From the NCBI GenBank assembly GCA_934539245.1, contig CAKTCK010000001.1, forward strand, positions 1 through 64,000: DNA of 64,000 bases, given 5' to 3'. The stretch is from an uncultured Faecalibacterium sp. (lineage in GTDB: Bacteria; Bacillota; Clostridia; Oscillospirales; Ruminococcaceae). Positions 15,309-23,129 of the stretch are shown in pieces (position 1 is the stretch's first letter; every line of letters begins with the position of its first letter). The position numbers were made by a program, and so were the translations under genes. A model generated the notes under the pieces. The model did not search any database. It had not been told where the DNA came from and worked only from the letters and a program-made list of their open reading frames with translations.

Positions 15309-16625
15309 ATGATCGCATCCGAAGTCCGTGAAATGCTGTCCTTCATCGATGGCAACCCCACCGCATACCACACCACCGCCGCTGTGCGGGATATCCTGCT
15401 GAAGGCAGGCTTTGCAGAGCTGCTGGAAAGCCGCAAGTGGGCGCTGGAACCCGGTAAGGCCTATTTTGTCTGCCGCAATGGCTCCAGCATCATCGCCTTC
15501 CGCATGGGCGACCAGCTGGAAAATTACAGCTTCAATGTTGCCGCTGCCCATACCGATTCTCCCTGCTTCCGCATCAAGGAGAACGCCGAGATCCACATGG
15601 GGCAGAACTACACCAAGCTGAACACCGAGGGTTACGGCGGCATGATCTGCGCCACATGGATGGACCGTCCACTGTCTGTGGCGGGTCGTGTGCTGGTGCA
15701 GGAGAACGGTGCCATCGTCTCCCGTCTGGTGGCGCTGGACCGCGACCTGCTGATGATCCCCAGCGTTGCCATCCACATGAACCGCGAGGTCAACGATAAG
15801 GCTTCCTTCAACAAGCAGGTGGATATGCTGCCCGTGCTGGGCGGTGCCTGCGAGGAGGGCGCACTGAAAAAGCTGATCGCAGAGGAGCTGCAGGTGTCCG
15901 AGGAGCAGATCCTTGGCAGTGACCTGTTCCTCTATGTGCGGGAAAAGGCCACCGTCTGGGGCTGCAACGAGGAGTTCATCTCCTGCGGCCGTCTGGACGA
16001 CCAGCAGTGCGTCTATGGCATCCTGAAAGGTCTGCTGACCGCAAAGAACGCCCGCTCTATCGGTGTGGCGGCCTTCTTTGATAACGAGGAAGTGGGCTCC
16101 GGCACCAAGCAGGGCGCAGCTTCCACCTTCCTGTACGATGTGCTGCACCGCATTGCCCAGAGCCTTGGCGGCAGCGACGAGGACTTCCACCGCGCGGTGG
16201 CTTCCAGCTTTATGGTCAGTGCCGACAACGCCCACGCCGTGCACCCCAACCACCCGGAGCACACCGATGTGAACAACTGCACCTACATGAACAAGGGCGT
16301 GGTCATCAAGACCCACGCAGGTCAGAAGTACACCAGCGATGGTATGAGTGTTGCCGCCGCCCGGGAGCTGGCAGCCCGCGCCGGTGTGCCGCTGCAATAC
16401 TTTGCAAACCGCTCCGATAAGGTAGGCGGCAGCACGCTGGGCAATCTGGCCATGGCACAGGTGTCCATGAATTGTGTGGACATCGGCCTGCCCCAGCTGG
16501 CCATGCACTCCTGCTACGAGACCGCCGGTGCAGAGGACACCCTCTCGCTCATCAAGCTGATGCAGGAGCTGTACAGCAGCCACTTTGAAGAGACTGCTTT
16601 CGGCACCCTTTCCATCAGCAAGTAA
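15309..16625 (+). CDS. M18-family aminopeptidase
   Basis: 438 residues, normal for the family. Zinc ligands and catalytic residues occur in order: AAAHTDSPCFRIKEN (H81), SCGRLDDQQCV, AAFFDNEEVGSGTKQGA (catalytic Glu pair), SADNAHAVHPN and LAMHSCYE. It removes N-terminal residues, usually acidic or neutral, from peptides in the cytoplasm. CTAGGAGG precedes ATG 15309. Its position after the amino-acid permease suggests that the two act together in peptide or amino-acid catabolism. Confidence 0.95.
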   Translation: MIASEVREMLSFIDGNPTAYHTTAAVRDILLKAGFAELLESRKWALEPGKAYFVCRNGSSIIAFRMGDQLENYSFNVAAAHTDSPCFRIKENAEIHMGQNYTKLNTEGYGGMICATWMDRPLSVAGRVLVQENGAIVSRLVALDRDLLMIPSVAIHMNREVNDKASFNKQVDMLPVLGGACEEGALKKLIAEELQVSEEQILGSDLFLYVREKATVWGCNEEFISCGRLDDQQCVYGILKGLLTAKNARSIGVAAFFDNEEVGSGTKQGAASTFLYDVLHRIAQSLGGSDEDFHRAVASSFMVSADNAHAVHPNHPEHTDVNNCTYMNKGVVIKTHAGQKYTSDGMSVAAARELAARAGVPLQYFANRSDKVGGSTLGNLAMAQVSMNCVDIGLPQLAMHSCYETAGAEDTLSLIKLMQELYSSHFEETAFGTLSISK

Positions 16626-16633
16626 ATTGATAT

Positions 16634-16670
16634 AAAAAGGACTGCCGTGCAGTGCACGGCAGTCCTTTTT
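16634..16670. terminator. Bidirectional intrinsic terminator
   Basis: AAAGGACTGCCGTGC pairs with GCACGGCAGTCCTTT, flanked by A and T runs. It serves the aminopeptidase gene and the convergent gamma-subunit gene. Confidence 0.9.
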
Positions 16671-16694
16671 GCTATAAATAATACTTTTGCCCTC

Positions 16695-16823
16695 TTATTT
16701 GCGGCGGGTGAGGCAGTTCAGCGCCATCACCACCAGCACGAGAAAGCCGATGACCAGCAGGATACCGGTCATGCCGATGAGCATCATGGGCAGGGTGGTC
16801 ATCCAGGAAGAAAGATGAAGCAT
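16695..16823 (-). CDS. Small single-helix protein, OadG-like gamma subunit of a Na+-pumping decarboxylase
   Basis: A 42-residue protein: a short amphipathic start, one long hydrophobic helix (about 11-36, GMTGILLVIGFLVLVVMAL), and a basic end TRRK. CGGAGG lies 8 nt upstream of the ATG. It is the next gene after the beta subunit, 13 bp away. Gamma subunits of oxaloacetate decarboxylase type pumps are small one-helix proteins that hold the complex together; this one is shorter than usual and lacks the zinc-binding His-rich tail, so the name rests on location and topology. Confidence 0.65.
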   Translation of the reverse strand: MLHLSSWMTTLPMMLIGMTGILLVIGFLVLVVMALNCLTRRK

Positions 16824-16836
16824 AAAGGCACCTCCG

Positions 16837-17967
16837 TTAAGCCATCAGGGAAAGGATCAGTCCGCCGGCAAGGACGGATGCGATCTGCCCGGAAACGTTG
16901 ACGCTGATGGAGTACATCAGCAGGAAATTCTGGCTGTCCTCGGCCAGACCCATCTTGTTGACCACGCGTCCGCTCATGGGGAAGGCCGAGATGCCTGCCG
17001 CGCCGATCATGGGGTTCAGCTTTTTGCCCTCGGGCAGGAAGAGGTTCAGCAGTTTGGCGAACAGTACGCCGCCGGCGGTATCAAAGATAAAGGCCACAAG
17101 ACCCAGTGCCATGATGAGCAGGGTGTCCGGCCGGACGAACTTGTCGGCGGTCATCTGCCCGGCTACGGTCAGACCCAGCAGCAGGGTGATGAGGTTTGCC
17201 AGCACGTTCTGGGCGGTCTCGCTCAGAGAGTTCAACACGCCGCACTCCCGCAGCAGGTTGCCGAACATCAAAAAGCCTACCAGAGCTACGCTTGCCGGGG
17301 CTACCAGACCGGCGACCACCGTGACCACAATGGGGAACAGGATCTTGGTCAGCTGGGTGACGCTGCCTTTTTCGTAGGGCATACGGATGCGGCGCTCCTT
17401 CTGGGTGGTCAGCAGCCGGATGACCGGCGGCTGCACGATGGGCACCAGCGCCATGTAGCTGTAAGCCGCCACCATAATAGCACCCAGATACTGGGATTTC
17501 AGGGTGTTTGCCACAAAAATGGCGGTGGGGCCATCCGCTGCGCCGATGACCGCAATGGACGCGGCGTCCTTCATATCAAAGAAGAACCCGGCCAGAAACA
17601 GGGTGAAAAAGATGCCGAACTGTGCCGCTGCGCCAAACAGCATGAGCCACGGCTTTTCCAGCAGCGGGCCAAAATCGATCATGGCACCGATGCCGATGAA
17701 CAGCAGCAGCGGGAACAGCTCGTTGGACATTCCCGCCTCAAATAGGGCAGAGATAGGGCCGACGGTGTCTCCCTGCGTGATGGCACCGGATGCGGGAAGG
17801 TTGACCAGAATGGCGCCAAACCCCATGGGCAGCAGCAGACTGGGCTCCATTTTTTTGACGATGGCAAGGTAGATGAGCAGGGCACCGATGCCCCACATGG
17901 CCACCATCTGCCATGTCAGCGCCCCGAAGTTTGAAAAGAGCGCGGCGAATGTGTTCCAGAAATTCAT
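16837..17967 (-). CDS. Na+-translocating decarboxylase beta subunit (OadB/GcdB/MmdB family)
   Basis: 376 residues, about nine membrane helices. Signatures are the conserved MDFGPLLEKP-like segment (MIDFGPLLEKPWLML), IGAADGPTAIFVANTL with the Asp essential for sodium transport, and GAAGISAFPMSGRVVNKMG. The beta subunit couples decarboxylation of a biotin-bound carboxyl group to outward Na+ pumping. ATG 17967 has AAAGGAGG; the frame is open 20 codons further but without a site. No carboxyltransferase alpha subunit or biotin carrier is nearby, so these must be encoded elsewhere. A probable riboswitch lies in its leader. Confidence 0.95.
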   Translation of the reverse strand: MNFWNTFAALFSNFGALTWQMVAMWGIGALLIYLAIVKKMEPSLLLPMGFGAILVNLPASGAITQGDTVGPISALFEAGMSNELFPLLLFIGIGAMIDFGPLLEKPWLMLFGAAAQFGIFFTLFLAGFFFDMKDAASIAVIGAADGPTAIFVANTLKSQYLGAIMVAAYSYMALVPIVQPPVIRLLTTQKERRIRMPYEKGSVTQLTKILFPIVVTVVAGLVAPASVALVGFLMFGNLLRECGVLNSLSETAQNVLANLITLLLGLTVAGQMTADKFVRPDTLLIMALGLVAFIFDTAGGVLFAKLLNLFLPEGKKLNPMIGAAGISAFPMSGRVVNKMGLAEDSQNFLLMYSISVNVSGQIASVLAGGLILSLMA

Positions 17968-18006
17968 AATGTTTTCCTGCCTCCTTTTGTTCTGATGCTG
18001 CGGCAA

Positions 18007-18157
18007 GAAAAAAGAGACCCTTGCCACAGCGTACGATCTGTGACAAAAGTCTCAAGCGAACACATGACATCGGGCATTGCTGCCGTGATGACGCTGCCAT
18101 GCAGCGGCCTGCCGGAAAAGCTTTGACCGGCGGGCTGCCCTTTACTCCCCTTTATCA
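18007..18157 (-). ncRNA. Probable yybP-ykoY-type (Mn2+) riboswitch with terminator, leader of the beta-subunit gene
   Basis: Read on the reverse strand, the leader starts GATAAAGGGGAGTA (18156-18143). This carries the GGGGAGTA hallmark of the yybP-ykoY class. It ends with TTGAGACTTTTGTC, whose last part pairs with GATAAAG to close P1, as in that class. Internal arms are visible: GCCGG/CCGGC and CGCTGC/GCAGCG. The closing strand GAGACTTTTGTCACAG also forms the 5' arm of a terminator with CTGTGGCAAGGGTCTC followed by T residues (18007-18053), giving the expected on/off switch. No covariance model was run. Confidence 0.65.
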
Positions 18158-18254
18158 TTTTTATTGATACCAGAAACTGCCGCTCCTGTCAAGGGGGAAA
18201 ATGCGTTTTTGCGCAAAAATCCAATAGACGGATGCCGTTTCCCTCTACGCCCCT

Positions 18255-18358
18255 CCCGTGAAAAGGTCAATCGGGAAAATCCGCAGATTTTCCCGATTGA
18301 CAAACTATAAATAATTTTTCCGCTGAAAATGGTCAGAGCGCAGCGGAGACCATTTAAA
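18255..18358 (-). ncRNA. 3'-end pseudoknot-terminator element, copy A (after the PfkB kinase gene)
   Basis: In transcript order (reverse strand) it has AATGGTC, CCGCTG, GACCATT, CAGCGG, which is an H-type pseudoknot. After an A/T-rich linker AATTATTTATAG comes a perfect 16-bp hairpin (18266-18301) with a TGCG loop, then CTTTTCACGGGAGGG. It lies 16 bp after the kinase stop codon. Copies B (19421-19520) and C (34222-34286) share the layout. Confidence 0.6.
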
Positions 18359-18373
18359 ATCGTCTTAAAACCG

Positions 18374-19306
18374 TCAGTCCACCACCGGTACATCCAGCCC
18401 GAACTCCTGCGGGCGGAAGCGGGGACAGACGTTCTCGGTGATGCAGATGACCGAAGCGGCAAGACGGCTGCCGATCTCGCAGGATTCTGCCAGCGTTTTG
18501 CCGTAGGTCAGGCCGATGACCGTGCCCGCAAAGAAGGCGTCGCCCGCGCCGGTGGTGTCCATGACATCCACCTTTTTGGCGGGCACAATGCCGCAGCTGC
18601 CGTCTGCACAGGCGTATACCGCGCCCTGCCCGCCCATGGTCACCACCATGCTGGGAATGTTGGCGCTGCGCACGTTGCTGCTGAGCACCCGGCACATCTC
18701 GTCCGGGGAGAGGTGGTCGTAATCATCCGAGAACAACAGCCCGGCCTCCTGCTGGTTGCAGACGAAACAATCGATCTGCTGCAAGAAATCCCGCCGCTCC
18801 ATGGCGATGCTCATGTTGGAGACAACGGCAAACACCTTTTTGCCGTACTTTTTGGCGTAGCGCAGGGTCTGCTTCACCGTCTCTTTTTCAAGGTCCAGCT
18901 CCAGCGCAATGGAATCGCAGTCTGCAAAGATTTCGTCGCCCTGCTCCTGTAACAGACCGGTCAGCGGGGTGGTGTCCGGCCGCTTGGAGATGGCAGCGTG
19001 CACATCGCCGTCGTTGTCAAAGATGGCCAGCCATGTGCCCATGCCGTCCGGCTTTTTCTGGATAAAGCGGGTGTTTACCTTGTGTTTTGCCAGCTTGTCG
19101 ATGACGTCCTGTCCCATGCCGGTGTCGTCTACCAGACCCACAAAGGTGGGGCGCAGCTCCACGTTGGCGATATCCTCCACCACGTTGCGGCTCACGCCGC
19201 CGTGTACCTGCTCGATGCGTCCGGCATTGCGCCCGCCGGGGATATAGGTGGAAAGGGGATAACCCTTGATATCTACAAAAACAGCTCCGATGACTACGAT
19301 GCCCAT
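18374..19306 (-). CDS. PfkB-family carbohydrate/nucleoside kinase
   Basis: 310 residues. The N-terminal glycine motif is GGVSRNVVEDIANVE, and the C-terminal ATP/anion-hole motif is DTTGAGDAFFAG with the catalytic Asp. VVIGAVFVDIKG and VVTMGGQGAVYA are also typical. The substrate is uncertain. The GGVxRN form of the first motif is like that of pseudouridine kinases, but no pseudouridine glycosidase gene is adjacent to support it. AAGG lies 10 nt upstream of the ATG. It is a single-gene unit ending in the pseudoknot-terminator element. Confidence 0.85.
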   Translation of the reverse strand: MGIVVIGAVFVDIKGYPLSTYIPGGRNAGRIEQVHGGVSRNVVEDIANVELRPTFVGLVDDTGMGQDVIDKLAKHKVNTRFIQKKPDGMGTWLAIFDNDGDVHAAISKRPDTTPLTGLLQEQGDEIFADCDSIALELDLEKETVKQTLRYAKKYGKKVFAVVSNMSIAMERRDFLQQIDCFVCNQQEAGLLFSDDYDHLSPDEMCRVLSSNVRSANIPSMVVTMGGQGAVYACADGSCGIVPAKKVDVMDTTGAGDAFFAGTVIGLTYGKTLAESCEIGSRLAASVICITENVCPRFRPQEFGLDVPVVD

Positions 19307-19420
19307 AAACGATAAACCTTTCTGACTTCAGTTGATTTTACCTGTATTATACAGGAAGCAGACAAAAGAAGCTATCCCTTTGCCGTTTTTTGCAGAAAAA
19401 TATCTTCCGCTAAGACCCTC

Positions 19421-19520
19421 CCGTGAAAAAGGGCATCCGAAAAGTCCGCAGACTTTTCGGATGCCCAAATAAAAAATAATTCTTCCGCTGACGATGCCCA
19501 AAGCGCAGCGGAGGGCATTC
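19421..19520 (-). ncRNA. 3'-end pseudoknot-terminator element, copy B (after pyruvate kinase)
   Basis: In transcript order: AATGCCC, CCGCTG, GGGCATC, CAGCGG, then the linker and a perfect hairpin (19431-19466) with a TGCG loop, then TTTTTCACGGGAGGG. Compared with copy A, two pairs of the first pseudoknot stem have changed on both strands (GGTC/GACC to GCCC/GGGC), which supports real pairing. It starts 15 bp after the pyk stop codon. Confidence 0.6.
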
Positions 19521-19534
19521 TGAATCAGCCCCTG

Positions 19535-20488
19535 TCACATCGCCGTGCGGGCGGTGCGCACCAGATACTCCATAGCCTGTACCGGGTACTGCCCGGCGGC
19601 GGTCTCGCCGGTGAGCATCAGACTGGATGCGCCGTCCAGTACGGCGTTGTAGATGTCGCTCACCTCGGCGCGGGTGGGCACAGCCCGGGTGTGCATGCTG
19701 TCTAGCATCTGGGTCACTACCATAAAGGGGACTCCCGCCGCCCGGCAGGCGGTGGAAAGCTGCTTTTGGCAGCGGGGCAGCTCCCACAGGGGCATGGCGT
19801 TGCCAAGGTCGCCCCGGGCAATGACCACCTCATCCACCAGCGGCAAAAACTCCGGCAGTGCCTGCACGCCCGCAAGGTTTTCAATTTTGGCGAGAATTTT
19901 CAGCTGCGGTGCGCCGGCTTCTGCCAGTGCCTGCCGCAGGTTGCGGATATCCGCAGCGCCGCGCACAAAGGGCAGCATCACGCCGGTAACGCCGCAACCG
20001 GCGGCGATGGCAAGGTTTTCTTTATCCTCGGCGGTCAGGGTGGGCATCTGGATGTCTGCCCCCGGTGCTGCCAGACTTTTGCGGCTTTGCAGCACCCCGC
20101 CCCGCACTACGGTGCACACGAGTGCTTCCGGCTCTACGGCGTCCACCCGTGCCAGCAGCTTGCCGTCATCCAGCAGCAGCTCCTGCCCGGGCTGCACGCC
20201 CTGCACCAGCGCGGAAGGGCAGGGGATGCCCGGCGCGCCCAGACGCACCGTCTGCCCGGCGGTCAGGGATAGCGGCTGCGGCAGACGGCCGATGCGCAGT
20301 TCCGGCCCCTGCAAATCAATGAGCAGCTTTTTTACCCCGGCTTTGCGCAGCAGCGCCAGCCAGTCCTCGTGCGCTGCCAGCGGGCCGTGAGAAAGATTCA
20401 TGCGGATGCCAGTCATGCCGGCATCCACCATCTGCTGCAAAAGCGCTGCATCGGCACAGGCGGGGCCGATGGTTCCGTAAAAATCCAT
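19535..20488 (-). CDS. Short pyruvate kinase without the C-terminal regulatory domain
   Basis: 317 residues against about 470-585 for the usual enzyme. The catalytic barrel is complete: GIRMNLSHG, LIDLQGPELRIG, the active-site KIEN in LKILAKIENLAG, IARGDLGNAMPLWELP, TQMLDSM and PTRAEVSDIYNAVLDGASS with LMLTGETAAGQYPVQAM. A shortened B domain lies around 85-165. The protein ends just after the barrel, so the allosteric C domain is absent. It should convert phosphoenolpyruvate and ADP to pyruvate and ATP, perhaps without effector control. ATG 20488 has CAGGAGG; the upstream 16 codons lack a site. Confidence 0.85.
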   Translation of the reverse strand: MDFYGTIGPACADAALLQQMVDAGMTGIRMNLSHGPLAAHEDWLALLRKAGVKKLLIDLQGPELRIGRLPQPLSLTAGQTVRLGAPGIPCPSALVQGVQPGQELLLDDGKLLARVDAVEPEALVCTVVRGGVLQSRKSLAAPGADIQMPTLTAEDKENLAIAAGCGVTGVMLPFVRGAADIRNLRQALAEAGAPQLKILAKIENLAGVQALPEFLPLVDEVVIARGDLGNAMPLWELPRCQKQLSTACRAAGVPFMVVTQMLDSMHTRAVPTRAEVSDIYNAVLDGASSLMLTGETAAGQYPVQAMEYLVRTARTAM

Positions 20489-20560
20489 AATTCCTCCTGC
20501 AATTCGTGTTTTCTTTCTATTGTAGCATGACCGCACGGCAAAAGATAGCCCGGCGGCGCA

Positions 20561-20603
20561 TAAAAAAACACCGGAAGCCGATGCAAAGCCTCCGGTGTCT
20601 TTT
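20561..20603 (-). terminator. Intrinsic terminator of the YfcE gene
   Basis: ACACCGGA (20568-20575) and TCCGGTGT (20591-20598) form the stem; on the reverse strand seven T follow. Between here and the YfcE stop (20604-20771) I see only a short weak hairpin near 20730-20755. Confidence 0.75.
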
Positions 20604-20771
20604 TATGATGCCTTATGGGGTTTACTGCTACACTTTGCACCGCCTGCGTTCAGTACAAAGCTTACAGCTCCCTCTATTTTTAAAGGTTGTACTTAGTTTA
20701 CAGCATTTTGGGCGGTTCGTCAAGGGCTTTTTCCGGCTTTTGCCGGGAAAAATTGGAATATCACAACATTA

Positions 20772-21317
20772 TCACAACTGTAACTGGTGGTAGCACACGC
20801 CTTCCATGGTTTTCCAGCAGGCGGTGTTTCCCTCCAAGGTCATGTAGCTGTGAGCGGTGTTTTCCTTGGGGATGCTCACAGAGCCGGGGTTCAGGTAAAG
20901 GTTCCCCTGCCCGAAGGCCGTCCATGCGGGCACATGGGTGTGGCCGTGGAGCAAAATGTCCCCCGGGGCAAGGGGCGGCAGATGGTTCAGGTTGAACACA
21001 TGGCCGTGGGTGACATAGACCAGCCGCTGCCCTACCGGCAGCACGGCGTAATCTGCCAGCACCGGGAAATTGAGCACCATCTGGTCCACCTCGGCATCGC
21101 AGTTGCCCCGCACGCACAGCAGCTTGGGCGCAAGGCTGTTCAGCAGGGGGATCACCTGCTTGGGGGCGTAGTCCCGGGGCAGGTCGTTGCGGGGACCGTG
21201 GTAGAGCAGATCTCCCAGAAACAGCAGGCGGTCGGCCTGCTCCCGTTCAAAGGCCTGCTGCAGCTGCTGCGCATAATAATAGGAGCCGTGCAGGTCTGAT
21301 GCAATCATCCATTTCAT
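20772..21317 (-). CDS. yfcE: YfcE-type metallophosphoesterase
   Basis: 181 residues. All two-metal phosphoesterase motifs are present: ASDLHG (D8, H10), FLGDLLYHGPRN, VRGNCDAEVD, VTHGHVFN, LLHGHTHVPA and LNPGS. Enzymes of this group hydrolyse phosphodiesters (2',3'-cyclic nucleotides or small model substrates) in the cytoplasm; the physiological target is not established. GGAGG lies upstream of the ATG. It has its own promoter (21351-21379) and terminator. Confidence 0.9.
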   Translation of the reverse strand: MKWMIASDLHGSYYYAQQLQQAFEREQADRLLFLGDLLYHGPRNDLPRDYAPKQVIPLLNSLAPKLLCVRGNCDAEVDQMVLNFPVLADYAVLPVGQRLVYVTHGHVFNLNHLPPLAPGDILLHGHTHVPAWTAFGQGNLYLNPGSVSIPKENTAHSYMTLEGNTACWKTMEGVCYHQLQL

Positions 21318-21350
21318 ATACAGTGCCCTCCCTCAGAGCCGGTTTGCCTT

Positions 21351-21379
21351 ATTGTAGCGCCTGCTGTAAAAATGGTCAA
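21351..21379 (-). promoter_or_regulatory. Promoter of the YfcE gene
   Basis: Reverse-strand TTGACC is followed after 17 bp by TACAAT, 34 bp upstream of the ATG. Confidence 0.65.
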
Positions 21380-21415
21380 GTGGCTGTAAAAGTCGTACTT
21401 TTATATCAAAACCCC

Positions 21416-21444
21416 TTGACACACCGCTGAGGATGTGGTATTCT
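21416..21444 (+). promoter_or_regulatory. Strong promoter upstream of the MATE gene
   Basis: A perfect -35 box TTGACA (21416-21421), 17-bp spacer, and TATTCT (21439-21444). It stands 220 bp before the MATE start, so a long leader is made. The stretch 21318-21415 holds only the divergent YfcE promoter. Confidence 0.75.
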
Positions 21445-21449
21445 GCCAG

Positions 21450-21584
21450 AGTTGCAGCCCGCAAATGCGCGGGGGGCATATCGCGGACAGCTGCCGCGAT
21501 CATAAAAACCGTGTGGATTTTTACAGCAACATTGCTACTTTTCGCCACACAATGACCTCCCGACGGTCATTGTGTGGCTTTTTT
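21450..21584 (+). ncRNA. Structured leader RNA ending in a terminator, upstream of the MATE exporter
   Basis: GTTGC and GCAAC close a multi-branched domain that contains CCCGC/GCGGG, ATCGCGG/CCGCGAT and TAAAAA/ATTTTTA hairpins. A perfect terminator follows: CCACACAATGACC (21545-21557) with GGTCATTGTGTGG (21565-21577) and six T. The sequence CCGTGTGG in the last internal hairpin can pair with the 5' arm of the terminator (CCACACA), offering an antiterminator. I could not match it to a known riboswitch class. It could instead be a small RNA. Confidence 0.55.
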
Positions 21585-21663
21585 GTGCGCCGGAAACCGG
21601 CTGCAAGCCGATGCGGTGCCCGACACATTTTTACTTTTTACAGATAGCAGGTGAAATTTTTCA

Positions 21664-22998
21664 ATGAACGAAACTTTTATGAAGGAAAAGCCGGTGCTGC
21701 CGCTGCTGCTCTCGATGGCGCTGCCCAATGTGCTCTCCATGCTGGTAAACAGCCTGTACAACATCGTGGACAGTCTGTTTGTGGCGCGCATCAGCGAGGA
21801 CGCCATGACCGCTTTAAGTCTGGTGTTCCCCATCCAGAACTTTTCCAACGCCATTGCCATTGGCTTTGGCATCGGCATCAATGCCATGATCGCGCTGTAT
21901 CTGGGCGCGGGCGACCGCGAAAAGGCCGAGATGACCGCCACCCACGGCTTTGTGCTCAGCCTTGTGCACGGCGTGGTGATGATGGCGGTCAGCATCGCCA
22001 TCATGCCCGGCTTTCTGCGCCGCTTTACGCAGGACGAGGGGCTGATCGCCGCCGGCATTACCTACTCCACTATCGTGTTCCTGTTTTTGGTCGTGAACAT
22101 GGTCTCGCTGGCCTTTGAAAAGATCTTTCAGGCGGTGGGCCGCATGAAGGTGTCCATGGTCGCCCTGATCACCGGCTGCGTGTGCAATATTCTGCTGGAC
22201 CCGGTGCTCATCTTTGGGCTTGGGCCGGTGCCTGCCATGGGCATTGCGGGCGCGGCACTGGCGACCGGCATCGGTCAGGCGCTCAGCGTGGTAGTTTACC
22301 TTGTGGTCTATCTGCGCACCGAGCTGCCGGTGCGGCTGCGCCGCAGCTGCCTGCGCCCGGACGCAGTGCTGGACGGCAAACTGTACGCCATCGGCATTCC
22401 GGCGATCCTCAATCTGGCGCTGCCCTCGCTGCTGGTCACCTTCCTCAACGGGCTGCTGGCGGCCTTTTCGCAGAGCTATGTGGTGGTGCTGGGCATCTAT
22501 TATAAATTGCAGACCTTTTTGTATCTGCCCGCCAACGGCTTTGTGCAGGGTATGCGTCCGCTTATCGGCTATAACTACGGTGCGCGGGAGCACACTCGGG
22601 TGAAAAAGCTGTTCCAGCTGACCCTGCTCATGAGTGCAGCCATCATGGCGGCGGGCACGGTCATCTGTCAGCTTGCCTCCGGGGAGCTGATGGGGCTGTT
22701 CACCCAGAACCCCGAAACCATCGCCGCCGGGCAGACTGCCCTGCGCATCATCAGCATCGGCTTTGTCATCTCTGCGGTCTCCACCACCGCTTCCGGTGCA
22801 CTGGAGGGTCTGGGCAAGGGCGCGGAATCGCTGGTCATCGCGCTGTGCCGGTATGTTATTTTCATCATGCCGCTGGCTGCGCTGCTGTGCAACTGGCTGG
22901 GTGCAGACGGCGCTTGGCACGCCTTCTGGCTCACCGAGGTGCTGGCGGCGGTGGTCTCCGGCATTGTTTACCGCCGGGCGGTCACACATAAAAAATAA
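21664..22998 (+). CDS. MATE-family multidrug/metabolite exporter
   Basis: 444 residues, 12 membrane helices in two pseudo-symmetric halves. MALPNVLSMLVNSLYNIVDS and DSLFVARISEDAMTALSLVFP are the classical MATE start; GITYSTIVFLFLVVNM and FVQGMRPLIGYNYGAREHTR mark the middle and the second half, close to the MepA branch. It exports cationic drugs or metabolites using Na+ or H+. The ATG at 21664 has AGGTGA 10 nt upstream. Expression likely depends on read-through of the leader terminator. Confidence 0.95.
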   Translation: MNETFMKEKPVLPLLLSMALPNVLSMLVNSLYNIVDSLFVARISEDAMTALSLVFPIQNFSNAIAIGFGIGINAMIALYLGAGDREKAEMTATHGFVLSLVHGVVMMAVSIAIMPGFLRRFTQDEGLIAAGITYSTIVFLFLVVNMVSLAFEKIFQAVGRMKVSMVALITGCVCNILLDPVLIFGLGPVPAMGIAGAALATGIGQALSVVVYLVVYLRTELPVRLRRSCLRPDAVLDGKLYAIGIPAILNLALPSLLVTFLNGLLAAFSQSYVVVLGIYYKLQTFLYLPANGFVQGMRPLIGYNYGAREHTRVKKLFQLTLLMSAAIMAAGTVICQLASGELMGLFTQNPETIAAGQTALRIISIGFVISAVSTTASGALEGLGKGAESLVIALCRYVIFIMPLAALLCNWLGADGAWHAFWLTEVLAAVVSGIVYRRAVTHKK

Positions 22999-23007
22999 GA
23001 ATTTCTG

Positions 23008-23036
23008 ATAGGGGCGTTTCATAACGTCCCTATTTT
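23008..23036 (+). terminator. Intrinsic terminator of the MATE gene
   Basis: ATAGGGGCGTT pairs with AACGTCCCTAT around TCAT (one G bulge or mismatch), followed by TTTTT. Confidence 0.8.
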
Positions 23037-23039
23037 TCA

Positions 23040-23068
23040 TTGACACTACGGCAAAAGTACGGTAAAAT
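23040..23068 (+). promoter_or_regulatory. Promoter of the AGCS symporter gene
   Basis: TTGACA, 17-bp spacer, TAAAAT, directly after the MATE terminator and 62 bp before the symporter ATG. Confidence 0.8.
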
Positions 23069-23129
23069 ATTCTTCGTGTTTTGACAAAAACTGTCAGTGC
23101 GCAAGATATTACAGAGGATGTGGAAGTAT

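Noticed and set aside
21469..21647. 60-codon forward frame across the MATE leader
   Set aside because: It has no ribosome site and reads straight through a perfect terminator; the stretch is better explained as structured RNA.
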